A stretch of 22,392 nucleotides of DNA from Firmicutes bacterium UBA2530 (GCA_002340985.1 DDNC01000009.1:84015-106406); one strand, 5' to 3'. Shown: positions 7,908 through 15,074, numbered from the stretch's first letter. Notes: generated by a model from the sequence alone, not told the origin. Program-made: numbers and translations.

Positions 7908-9440
7908 CTATTCTGCCAATAGATTTGAAGCGAAGTTCTTTAACGCCGATGCGATCAATTCTTTTACTTTTTCCTCTGATACTGTGGATTGTTGTTCTTC
8001 CTTGCCTTTATTTGCTTCAATAATAAAGGATACTCCATCAAACAGATTTGTCATTCTTCCAAGGAACAAGCTTCCTTTTCCAACTATCATAGCATTTTTA
8101 ATTTTTCCGTCCAATATATCCTGTCTTCCGAATCCTATATATGGTATTCCTGAAGGTATATGCCCCTGAGTAGGAGCCCAGCCTGTCATGCCATGATTTT
8201 CTGTAAATGCTGCTAAATCCTGCTTTTCAATGTCACCGCGCTTAACTGCCAGCGCGCCTATCATCTTATAGTTTGCGAGCGGAACATCTCCTGCTCCTGC
8301 GGGCTTTGTAACGTCAGGGTTCTGCATTTCAACTGAATATTTGTCAACATCTGTAATCTTCATTCCTACTTTGTCAAGTGATGATACAAGTGATGTTATA
8401 ACAGCCTGCGGAGATGAGCCTGTTCCGACAGTGTGTCTTCCCACTAAATTAAGGTTGATTTCAGGATTTACTCCATCATTTACTCCTATGAGAACTGCAA
8501 ATCCTCCAAGTGTATCTTCAAGTATAGGAAGACCTTTTTTTATGTGGTCTTTGCCGTTCATTCCAAGCTTAGCAGTGCTGCCGCCTGCAGACACGATTAC
8601 ATTTTTAAACACTCCCGCTTTTACAAGAGCTGCCGCTTCAATTATGGCGTGTGTAGGTCCTGCACAGAATCCTCTTGTATCTGAGCCTGTGGCGTTTACA
8701 AATCCCGCAACCTCTGCACATGCTTTCGCAAAGTTGCCGCCCCCTCTCTGGTTCATATCTCCGCACGCTTCTTCGCAGCAATCTATTACATATTCGATTT
8801 CTGTTTTATCAATGTTGTTTTTGTATACAAGATTCAAAAGAGCAAGCACGTTTGATGCTTTTGAAACAAGGTTTTCATGCATAACATGAGCATTAAGATT
8901 AACATCTATATCATGTGCTCTCTTAACACAGCCAACCAATTGACCATAGTTATACAGCGGCTCAGCATGCTCTTCTTCCACATATTTTTTTATTGCTTCC
9001 GCATCGTCGCCCTGCTTTATTCTGCTTAACAGCCCTTCGTCAAACAGAGGGTGATTTTCAAGCTTCTTTTTAGTTTCAGCCAAGAATTTGTGCTCTATTT
9101 TCACAAGGTCAAATACGTCACACATCTGCATCAGCACTATGAACTCGTCCTGAGGCATGATTTCACCGTATTTACCGAATCTTGGAGAGCCTTCAGGCTT
9201 TATTGCGCACCACGGCTGCTCGTGTTTTGCCAGTTCTTCCGGTGTTATGTTGCCTATATATGTCTGATTTGGCAGATAGTTTACTACTTCGTCATATGTT
9301 CTTAAATGGTCTTTTATTTGTTTCAGATATTCTGAATTTGGATTTACAGTTCTTTCAGTGGTCTGGGTTGTACCGTTATGAATAACCATATCAGGTACAA
9401 AAGCCATTACATAGCTGGCTCCTTTAATTACACTGTTCAT
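7908..9440 (-). CDS. grdC: glycine reductase complex component C, beta subunit
   Basis: Partner of GrdD in protein C, forming the acetyl-enzyme that is converted to acetyl phosphate. It has 510 residues with a family-typical N-terminal extension (about 1-200), then a thiolase/FabH-like fold. GFCAGPTHA holds Cys259, placed like the nucleophile of KAS III enzymes. SAGGSTAKLGMNGK, the HTVGTGSSPQAV segment and a late ENHGMTGWAPTQGHIPSG block with a likely active-site histidine follow. Start ATG 9440 has GGAGG 7 bases upstream. A 13-bp hairpin sits between it and grdA, which may lower grdCD expression relative to the upstream genes. Confidence 0.97.
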   Translation of the reverse strand: MNSVIKGASYVMAFVPDMVIHNGTTQTTERTVNPNSEYLKQIKDHLRTYDEVVNYLPNQTYIGNITPEELAKHEQPWCAIKPEGSPRFGKYGEIMPQDEFIVLMQMCDVFDLVKIEHKFLAETKKKLENHPLFDEGLLSRIKQGDDAEAIKKYVEEEHAEPLYNYGQLVGCVKRAHDIDVNLNAHVMHENLVSKASNVLALLNLVYKNNIDKTEIEYVIDCCEEACGDMNQRGGGNFAKACAEVAGFVNATGSDTRGFCAGPTHAIIEAAALVKAGVFKNVIVSAGGSTAKLGMNGKDHIKKGLPILEDTLGGFAVLIGVNDGVNPEINLNLVGRHTVGTGSSPQAVITSLVSSLDKVGMKITDVDKYSVEMQNPDVTKPAGAGDVPLANYKMIGALAVKRGDIEKQDLAAFTENHGMTGWAPTQGHIPSGIPYIGFGRQDILDGKIKNAMIVGKGSLFLGRMTNLFDGVSFIIEANKGKEEQQSTVSEEKVKELIASALKNFASNLLAE

Positions 9441-9458
9441 AATAACCTCCGTTATTTA

Positions 9459-9490
9459 AAATTTGCTTCGCATCTCTGCGAAGCAAATTT
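9459..9490 (-). other. strong hairpin between grdA and grdC (possible attenuator)
   Basis: A perfect 13-bp stem (AAATTTGCTTCGC / GCGAAGCAAATTT) with a 6-base loop, followed by only four T residues, lies in the 71-base grdA-grdC spacer. It could terminate a fraction of transcripts or protect the 3' end of a shorter message covering the genes up to grdA. It is followed directly by the grdC ribosome site, so complete termination would isolate grdCD from any visible promoter. Confidence 0.7.
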
Positions 9491-9511
9491 GATATATTGT
9501 AATATTAAATA

Positions 9512-9985
9512 TTAAAGATATTTACAGTAGTCTTCTCTGATTGGAGTCATTTCTTTAACAATATCGTCAACATCCAATACCATTTCCATCATACTAATTT
9601 GTTCATCATAAACTGATTCGTCAACTTCATTTTTAATTTCTGGTTCGCATACGTGATATACTGAGAGTCCTAACTGAACTCCTGTCAATGGACCTGCAAA
9701 AGTAGGGTCTCCGTTTGTTACGGTTTCTGCAGCAAGACCTGCTGCTTCACCTTCAGCTGCTCCAAGTACTACTACTAAATTTTCAGCACCGTACTTGTCT
9801 GCAAATTCTTTAACCCTTTTTTGATTTTCCAAATCCATTGCGCCTGCGCTAGTTCAGACGAAGCATTCTGTTGATGAGAATACTACTTCGGCTCCAGCAG
9901 TCTTTACGCATTCTTCAATCGCCGGACCCGGAATTCCGTCTCTGTCGCCTATTATTATAACTTTTTTACCATTTAATAAGCTCAT
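9512..9985 (-). CDS. grdA: glycine reductase selenoprotein A (UGA-encoded selenocysteine 44)
   Basis: Small selenoprotein carrying the Se-carboxymethyl group from protein B to protein C. The start ATG 9985 has AGGAGG 6 bases upstream. The frame holds 43 codons, then UGA at 9856-9854, then 113 more codons and a normal UAA, giving 157 residues, the standard size. The UGA context reads CFV-U-TSAGAMDLE, the invariant GrdA redox motif with Cys41 three residues before Sec44, so the codon is selenocysteine and the gene is intact. The N-terminus (KKVIIIGDRDGIPGPA) and the AGPLTGVQLGL segment are also typical. An automatic caller would start it wrongly at ATG 9838, within the gene. A SECIS-like hairpin follows the UGA. 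Confidence 0.98.
9823..9835 (-). promoter_or_regulatory. candidate SECIS hairpin of grdA
   Basis: GATTT and AAATC form a 5-bp stem around the loop GGA, with the loop starting 23 bases after the UGA. Bacterial SECIS elements are described as hairpins inside the coding region shortly downstream of UGA, with a G near the start of the apical loop; this fits, although the stem is short. Confidence 0.5.
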
Positions 9986-10041
9986 TTTTTCCTCCTTAAT
10001 TAATTTTTATTTTTTCTTGTTTGTTCCTTTTTGTTCTTTGC

Positions 10042-10359
10042 TTAAATATATTTTTTAATCATTGCTTCTACATTATCCGGAGTAGCGTCTTCTTTTATAA
10101 GTTCTTCTACCTTTTCTCCGTCCTTGTAGATTGCAACAACCGGTAAGCCAAGTACTTTCTGTCCTATGGCAACTCTTCTTGCCTTAGTTGTGTTTAATTT
10201 TGTAAACTTAAGTTTATCTCCGTACTTTTCGGATAATGACACTACATGAGGCATCAAAGCTTCACATGGCGCACAGCCGTCGCCGAAAAAGTCTACCAAT
10301 ATGTATCCTTCTCCCTGCAATACTTCCGGTTCAAATGTTTCTTTGTCAAGTACTAACAT
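10042..10359 (-). CDS. trxA: thioredoxin of the glycine reductase system, GCAPC active site
   Basis: Passes electrons from TrxB to the glycine reductase proteins. It has 105 residues with a complete thioredoxin fold: LVDFFGDGCAPC (redox cysteines 29 and 32), the cis-proline in LGLPVVAIY and the C-terminal helix. The usual WCGPC motif is replaced by GCAPC, so the tryptophan before the first cysteine is missing; grd-linked thioredoxins are known to deviate from the canonical motif. Its AGGAGG ribosome site overlaps the trxB stop codon, indicating tight coupling with trxB. The spacer to grdA is 56 bases and T-rich on the plus strand, with no clear signal. Confidence 0.93.
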   Translation of the reverse strand: MLVLDKETFEPEVLQGEGYILVDFFGDGCAPCEALMPHVVSLSEKYGDKLKFTKLNTTKARRVAIGQKVLGLPVVAIYKDGEKVEELIKEDATPDNVEAMIKKYI

Positions 10360-10368
10360 ATTTACCTC

Positions 10369-11304
10369 CTATAATGATTCTATATATTTTTCTGCCTGAA
10401 CAGCAGCTATAGCTCCGTCAGCAGCAGCAGTAACAACCTGTCTAAGGCTTTTCACCCTTATATCTCCGGCTGCATATACGCCTTCAATATTTGTTTTCAT
10501 ATTTTCATCTGTTGCGATATAACCGTTTTCTATGTTTAACAAGCCTTCAAACAGCTTTGTTTTCGGCTCATATCCGATGAATACGAATATACCGAATGTT
10601 CCGTCGTCCTCATCGGCAACTATCTCAGTTACCTCGCCTGTCTTGATATTTTCAAGAACCATGGAGTTAACTATGCCGTCACCCTTGATTTCTTTAACAA
10701 CAGAATCCCATATAAAATTCATCTTTGGATTTTCCATGGCCTTCTGCTGAATTGATTTAGCTGCTCTCAATTCGTTTCTTCTGTGGATTAAGGATACCTT
10801 TCTTGCAAATTTAGTCAGATACATAGCTTCTTCAACGGCTGTGTCTCCGCCGCCAACTACAAACACCTCAAAATCTTCAAAGAATGCTGCATCACATGTT
10901 GCACAGTAGGAAACTCCCTTGCCTGTGAATATTTTTTCTCCGGGGCATCCGATTGGTTTTGATGTGGCTCCGCCTGCTATTATTACAGTCTTGCCAACAT
11001 ATTCTCCTTTTTTACCCACAAGCACTTTTTCTTTGCCTTCCAGTCTTACTTCAACTATTTCATCATATACTTTCTCAGCTCCAAAATGCTTTGCCTGATC
11101 TGCCATTCTATCTATTAATGTAGGACCTGATTCACCCTCGAGGCATCCGGGATAATTTTCAACTTCTGACGTAAGAGCTATTTGTCCCCCGTCTTTTTCT
11201 TTTTCTATTATCAGAGTGCTTAATCTTGCTCTTCCAGCATATAAGCCTGCTGATAATCCTGCCGGTCCTGCTCCCAGAATCAATACATCATATACCTTGC
11301 TCAT
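10369..11304 (-). CDS. trxB: thioredoxin reductase (NADPH)
   Basis: Flavoenzyme that reduces TrxA with NADPH. It has 311 residues. The N-terminal FAD motif is GAGPAGLSAGLYAGRA (about 11-26), the redox-active disulfide is in CATCDAAFF, the NADPH Rossmann loop is GGGDTAVEEA, the following HRRNELRA holds the basic residues expected for NADPH, and the second FAD motif is GVYAAGDIR. It lies between grdB and trxA in the glycine reductase operon, so it is the dedicated electron donor of that pathway. The start ATG 11304 has a GAGAGGTG site. The 161-base spacer upstream holds a hairpin and a possible internal promoter. Confidence 0.96.
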   Translation of the reverse strand: MSKVYDVLILGAGPAGLSAGLYAGRARLSTLIIEKEKDGGQIALTSEVENYPGCLEGESGPTLIDRMADQAKHFGAEKVYDEIVEVRLEGKEKVLVGKKGEYVGKTVIIAGGATSKPIGCPGEKIFTGKGVSYCATCDAAFFEDFEVFVVGGGDTAVEEAMYLTKFARKVSLIHRRNELRAAKSIQQKAMENPKMNFIWDSVVKEIKGDGIVNSMVLENIKTGEVTEIVADEDDGTFGIFVFIGYEPKTKLFEGLLNIENGYIATDENMKTNIEGVYAAGDIRVKSLRQVVTAAADGAIAAVQAEKYIESL

Positions 11305-11348
11305 GTCACACCTCTCTTCTATGTAATCTTTGTAATCTGTATATTATT

Positions 11349-11384
11349 ATGAATATTTTATAACATATTCACAATTAAGTAAAC
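11349..11384 (-). promoter_or_regulatory. possible internal promoter ahead of trxB
   Basis: In an AT-rich stretch upstream of trxB, TTTACT and a TATAAAAT-like box are spaced 15-17 bases apart, and TTGTGA with CATAAT at 17 bases overlaps them. Either could start a trxBA transcript. The low complexity of the region makes chance matches likely, so this is a weak call. Confidence 0.25.
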
Positions 11385-11421
11385 ATATTTTATAATCATG
11401 ATTACCAAAACCATTTTATGG

Positions 11422-11458
11422 GGGCAATTCCAAATCGCTTAAGCAATTTGAATTGCCC
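11422..11458 (-). other. long hairpin in the grdB-trxB spacer
   Basis: A 37-base near-perfect hairpin: GGGCAATTC/GAATTGCCC, one bulged G, then seven more pairs closing a TTAA loop, beginning 8 bases after the grdB stop. On the minus strand no T-run follows, so it is more likely an RNA stability or processing element than a terminator. On the plus strand it is followed by a T-rich stretch, but no plus-strand gene reads towards it. Confidence 0.65.
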
Positions 11459-11465
11459 TCATAAT

Positions 11466-12770
11466 TTATTTTTCAAATACAGTCTGTTCTGAAACTTCAG
11501 TTTCCAAAGCCTTCAATGCTCTTTCCACCAATGCTCTTCTTATAGCCTTTTCTTCTGCCATTGTTAATGCAGGATTTCCCAGCGGATGCGGTATTGCTAT
11601 AGTAGGAACTATTCTGTTAGCTCCAACTGTTAAAGATATAGGAACAACTGTACACATATGTACTACAGGAATTCCTGCTCTTTCTATTTCTTTTACCATC
11701 GTTGCGCCGCAACGTGTACAGGTACCTCAGGTTGATGTAAGGATAACTGCATCTACGCCGTCAGCCTTCAGTTCCTGAGCAAATTCTGCAGCAAATGCCT
11801 TTGAATTTTTAACTGCAGTACCGTTTCCTACGGTTGTATAAAAATATCTGTGAAGCTTTCCTATTTTTCCTTCTTTTTCAAGGTCTCTTAAAACATCCAC
11901 CGGCAATACTCTGTCAGCATCTATATTAGCATAAACAGGGTCATATCCTCCGTGTGCAGTTGCGAATGTTTCTTCTGTTAAATCCATAACGCCTTCAATA
12001 TCATACTTGCCGTATTTAGATGCACTTGATGATTCTATGTGGTCAGGATTTCCTTTCGGAACGATTCCTCCTGATGTAACCAAAGCTATTTTTGCTTTTG
12101 TAACATCCTTTACTGCGGGGTTAGGTTCAACTCTGTCGAAGTCAGGCATCGGGAATTCAGTAACATATTCTTTTCCGCTCAACTTGTTCAGAAGCATCTT
12201 AACAGCTCTTTTTGAGCCTCTTTCCTGCTCGAAGAAATTCTTTCTTATACCGTTTGGCATATAGCCTTCTTCTGCAGATGCTCCAATTTTTTCATTCTTA
12301 GCTAATTTAAGAGCTAAAGGAGCCATTTTCTTAACAGCATCTCTCATACCTGCCGCTGAGTTCTTTGTTGAAACGATGTACAGGCTGTTTTTGAACATGT
12401 CTGCACCCGGGTTTTCAACATACATACCTGTCAGTACAGGAATTCCAAGTTCATCCTTAACTGCCTGTGCAATTGTACCGCATGCAACACCGTATCTACC
12501 GGCATTAAATGCAGGTCCTGCAATAAACAAATCAGGATTGTGCTTTTTAACCATTTCAATTATTTCTGCTTTGGCTTTTTCAAGGTTCTCGTTAAAATAT
12601 GAGTCTCCGCATACAATTGTAGCAATAACTTCTGCCTCTCCTCCAAATGCTTGCTGGAAAGCAAGTCCAGGACCTACTACGCCTTCTCTCAATTCAGCAG
12701 GAACGTGAGCCATTTCTTCTCCGCCTATATTGGCAAAAAATTGATTTATATAATGAACAACTTTTAGCAT
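11466..12770 (-). CDS. grdB: glycine reductase selenoprotein B, substrate-specific gamma subunit (UGA-encoded selenocysteine 348)
   Basis: Together with the GrdE subunits it forms protein B, which activates glycine and transfers the carboxymethyl group to selenoprotein A. The start ATG 12770 (MLKVVHYINQFF) has AAGGAGGAG upstream; an in-frame ATG nine codons earlier overlaps that site and is rejected. The frame is interrupted by UGA at 11729-11727 and continues to UAA at 11466, for 434 residues, the normal size. The context reads LTST-U-GTCTRCGATM, with Sec348 and Cys351 in a U-x-x-C redox motif, so the UGA is selenocysteine. The start lies 16 bases after the grdE stop. A perfect stem-loop follows the UGA at SECIS distance. 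The sequence also has GPAFNAGRYG and the HGGYDPVYANIDADRVLP block typical of the family. Confidence 0.98.
11700..11714 (-). promoter_or_regulatory. candidate SECIS hairpin of grdB
   Basis: CGTTGC and GCAACG form a perfect 6-bp stem with loop GGC, the loop starting 18 bases after the UGA. An outer TAC/GTA stem across an internal loop extends it. A short loop beginning with G, at this distance and inside the reading frame, fits the bacterial SECIS description better than the grdA hairpin does. Confidence 0.68.
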
Positions 12771-12786
12771 TATTTTCTCCTCCTTC

Positions 12787-14067
12787 CTATCTCGCACTCA
12801 ATTTATTGAAGCCCATTTCATTTGTAGCTCCGGTAATAACCTGAAGCTCAGCCGTGATGCTTCCGTCAGCATGCAAGCTTCCGTCAAATCCGCCTGCTAT
12901 TATATCAGCAACTTCAGCATAACCTATTATTTTATCCATAGGAGGAAGTTCAATTACCTCATTTGCATTTCCGCCTGTTACAACAGCGTCTGCGCTGGCA
13001 TCGGCGTCTGCAAGAGATTGTGATGATCCGTCTCTTCCGGCATATTCATCTGTAATTATTACAGTCTTAACTCCTTTTGCTTCTATTTTCTTGCAGTTCA
13101 TAATTAAGTCTGTATCAGGGTTTCGGAAGCCTTCCTGAGAAATTATTACTCCGTCCAATCCCAACAGTTCTGCAAGCTTAGCGCTCCAGTTAGATGATCT
13201 TTCCTTATCTGCAAGATATACGTTTTCGTTTGTGATTATTACACCAACAAAGTTAAGTGTCTTGCCGTGCTCTTCAAACAAATCATGAATAACAGGATTA
13301 TTCAAATGATGATAAGTAGTGTTCTTATCGCATGCAGATACGCAGTTTCCGCTCACAATAGCTCCGTCCATTATTTCTGTAGGATAAAGCATTGTTGTCA
13401 GGGTCTGTTTTGCATCAACACCGTACACATATGTATCATGCATTAATCCCTGGCTTTGAAGCATCAATACATAAGCTACTCTCGGCAATTCAGGGTATAA
13501 TTTTAGTCCTTCAACCAAGTTAGGAGTTTCATATGTATGTACTTCATCAGGAGTTAATGACTTGGCAAGCTGGCCAAGATACATTGCAACCTTGTAGCCT
13601 GCAAACCTTAATGCTTTTTCATGCTCATGCTGTTTCAGTCCGTCAACAGGCTCGCATACCACGACTAAATTATTTAGTTTAGAAAACGGAGTATACTCTG
13701 CTCCAGTTCCGGTCATATCTATAATACCTTCCTGGAAACCTACTATCTTTCCTGTTGTAACAACAGCAGCACCCTTTAAAACGTTTGTTCTGCCTGATCC
13801 GACAGTTTCAACCTTACTTACCATGCCTGGAAATATTCCACCCGGTCCCTCTACCTTAACCCTTGGTTCGATAACATCCTTAACCGGCATGATACGGATA
13901 CTTTCGCCTGGTCTTGCCAACTCTACATCAGCAGACTTAAAATTTTGATTTTCTAGAATTAATGCCTTAACTTCTTCCTTGTTAACGTACAGCGTTCCAT
14001 TTTCTACTCTTGATTGTTCAGCGAACTGAATATCATTGATAAAAACGTAGCCTAATTCTAACTTCAA
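12787..14067 (-). CDS. grdE: glycine reductase proprotein GrdE (protein B alpha/beta precursor), TTG start
   Basis: Precursor of the two smaller protein B subunits; it is cleaved before an internal cysteine that becomes a pyruvoyl group, which binds the amino group of glycine as a Schiff base. The start is best placed at TTG 14067: GGAGGTG lies 8 bases before it, and the ATG at 14082 sits upstream of and against that ribosome site. With this start the protein has 426 residues and the sequence GNCVSAC puts the processing Cys at 242, the position known from Clostridium sticklandii. The N-terminal LKLELG also aligns with the known start. GrdX ends 24 bases upstream and grdB begins 16 bases downstream. 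Confidence 0.95.
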   Translation of the reverse strand: MKLELGYVFINDIQFAEQSRVENGTLYVNKEEVKALILENQNFKSADVELARPGESIRIMPVKDVIEPRVKVEGPGGIFPGMVSKVETVGSGRTNVLKGAAVVTTGKIVGFQEGIIDMTGTGAEYTPFSKLNNLVVVCEPVDGLKQHEHEKALRFAGYKVAMYLGQLAKSLTPDEVHTYETPNLVEGLKLYPELPRVAYVLMLQSQGLMHDTYVYGVDAKQTLTTMLYPTEIMDGAIVSGNCVSACDKNTTYHHLNNPVIHDLFEEHGKTLNFVGVIITNENVYLADKERSSNWSAKLAELLGLDGVIISQEGFRNPDTDLIMNCKKIEAKGVKTVIITDEYAGRDGSSQSLADADASADAVVTGGNANEVIELPPMDKIIGYAEVADIIAGGFDGSLHADGSITAELQVITGATNEMGFNKLSAR

Positions 14068-14091
14068 AACATTCACCTCCATAAATTTTTG

Positions 14092-14451
14092 CTATATATT
14101 TAACGCGCTTTCAAGCACTGTTAAATCAATTAGTTTAAAATCTTCCTTCATTTTTTCAGTTAAATTTATAATTTTATTTTTATTGAATTTATCACAGGTC
14201 ATTATTGAATTTTCAATTATATATATTGAATCAAAGTTGAGCTTTCCTTTATTATCTGAAATTATCACAGATTTATACGGTGTTTCATTCGGCTTGATGC
14301 TGCTTGATAAAGGATGTGTCAGAAGCTCATGTCCTTCATGAAGCTTGTCTCTTGTTTTAACAAGAACATCACGGTAACTTCCTTCAATATATATTATGTC
14401 GTACAACTGCCTGTATTTGTTGTGCACCCATTCATTGTTAGTAATAATCAT
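14092..14451 (-). CDS. grdX: GrdX family protein of the glycine reductase operon, function unknown
   Basis: A 119-residue protein recognised as GrdX by length, position at the head of a grd operon and the central GHELLTHPLSSSIKPNETPYKS segment followed by a VIIS strand. No signal peptide, membrane segment or cofactor motif is visible; it is likely cytoplasmic. There is a single Cys, in the IMTCDKFNK segment. The ATG at 14451 has only a weak AGGCGG site. It is the first gene after the glycine riboswitch terminator, so its translation depends directly on antitermination. Its function is not known; a role in assembly or processing of protein B is a guess from gene order alone. Confidence 0.88.
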   Translation of the reverse strand: MIITNNEWVHNKYRQLYDIIYIEGSYRDVLVKTRDKLHEGHELLTHPLSSSIKPNETPYKSVIISDNKGKLNFDSIYIIENSIMTCDKFNKNKIINLTEKMKEDFKLIDLTVLESALNI

Positions 14452-14483
14452 CGATACCGCCTACAAAGTTTATCGTTATCTTT

Positions 14484-14523
14484 AAATAAATAAAGGCAGA
14501 AGCATTATAAAAAATTCTGCCTT
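14484..14523 (-). terminator. terminator in the glycine riboswitch expression platform
   Basis: AAGGCAGAA and TTCTGCCTT form a 9-bp stem with a 13-base loop, followed by TATTTATTT, directly after the second aptamer and before grdX. A second GGCAGAAG copy at 14528-14521 can pair instead with CTTCTGCC at 14502-14495, giving two alternative registers; that copy overlaps the 3' strand of aptamer 2 P1 by two bases. This is the likely regulated attenuator. Confidence 0.8.
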
Positions 14524-14526
14524 CTG

Positions 14527-14704
14527 CCCTGTTTCCAACCTGAGAGATTCCTCTTCACTGCAAGAGTTGCTCCTTCGGTGCTTGCGCTTTTCAGAGTTTT
14601 GTCAGCTTGCGGTCCTTTTGCCTGAGAGCATCATGATAATATGGCTAATACTTCTCACTTACTCCTTCGGCGCTGTTAATAACATAACAGTCTCTCCCGC
14701 AAAC
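14527..14704 (-). ncRNA. tandem glycine riboswitch controlling the grd operon
   Basis: Two glycine aptamers in tandem. Aptamer 1 spans 14704-14605: an 8-bp P1 (GTTTGCGG with CCGCAAGC), GGGAGAGAC, the conserved GCCGAAGGAG core, and CTCTCAGGCAAAAGGACCGC. An 8-base linker follows. Aptamer 2 spans 14596-14527: P1 CTCTG/CAGGG, CACCGAAGGAGCAA, and ATCTCTCAGGTT. The consensus blocks CCGAAGGRG and CTCTCAGG appear in both. A terminator hairpin follows and grdX begins about 30 bases later. Known clostridial and Bacillus members upstream of glycine-degradation genes switch expression on when glycine binds; the same is expected for glycine reductase but cannot be shown from sequence. Confidence 0.97.
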
Positions 14705-14729
14705 TTCATCCAACTTATTTATATATTAA

Positions 14730-14758
14730 ATTATATATAATAATATTTAATAAATCAA
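14730..14758 (-). promoter_or_regulatory. sigma-A promoter of the glycine reductase operon
   Basis: TTGATT at 14758-14753 and a perfect TATAAT at 14735-14730 with a 17-base spacer. Transcription would start near 14723, about 20 bases ahead of the first riboswitch aptamer. No -24/-12 (sigma-54) element was found here despite the nearby rpoN. Confidence 0.75.
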
Positions 14759-14904
14759 GTACTATTTATAAATTTTTTTCATTAATGTTGAAAACCTTAT
14801 AGAGCACTGATTTTAGCCGATTAACCTTGATTGCCTTTCACATTGACGATTTATAATTTATTAAAAAATTGCTTGTCTTTAATTTATCAATTCTCTTGTA
14901 TTTT

Positions 14905-15066
14905 TTAAATTTCACTTTTTAAGTTGTGTGTGATACAAACACATATTCCACCATATTTTTTTAATATGCATTCATTTTTCTCATTGAGATTCATTCTGTC
15001 AGCCCTTCTTCCACCGATGCAGTTGAAATTTATCGCTCAGACTCCCGGTAAAATTTTCACAATCAT
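14905..15066 (-). other. short open frame with in-frame UGA, nature unknown
   Basis: An ATG at 15066, eight bases after the trmL stop with AGGA overlapping that stop, opens a frame of nine codons, a UGA at 15039-15037, then 43 codons to a UAA at 14905. If the UGA were selenocysteine the product would be 53 residues, with the context LPGV-U-AINFNCIGG and a C-terminal KKYGGICVC. The stretch 14985-15060 is clearly richer in G and C than the rest of the spacer, so it is probably not plain spacer. A weak hairpin with a UGCAUCG loop follows the UGA. I do not recognise the product; it could equally be a structured RNA, a repeat copy or a decayed gene. Confidence 0.25.
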
Positions 15067-15074
15067 TTAGCTTC

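Noticed and set aside
8341..8889. 182-codon open frame on the plus strand inside grdC
   Set aside because: It lies entirely antisense to a well-conserved gene, and its translation shows no family signature; it is a frame shadow.
9512..9838. A shorter grdA starting at ATG 9838
   Set aside because: That ATG is codon 50 of the full gene and lacks a ribosome site; the upstream frame through the UGA restores the complete GrdA N-terminus.
11466..11699. grdB as two pseudogene pieces split by a stop codon
   Set aside because: The UGA lies at the known Sec position, both halves are intact and the frame is unchanged, so this is recoding and not decay.
12768..12797. Upstream ATG at 12797 as the grdB start
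   Set aside because: It overlaps the grdE stop region and the AAGGAGGAG ribosome site, which is correctly spaced for ATG 12770.
14705..14900. Sigma-54 promoter upstream of the grd operon
   Set aside because: The best GG/GC pair has an 11-base gap instead of 10 and lacks the surrounding consensus; the TTGATT-17-TATAAT promoter explains the region better.
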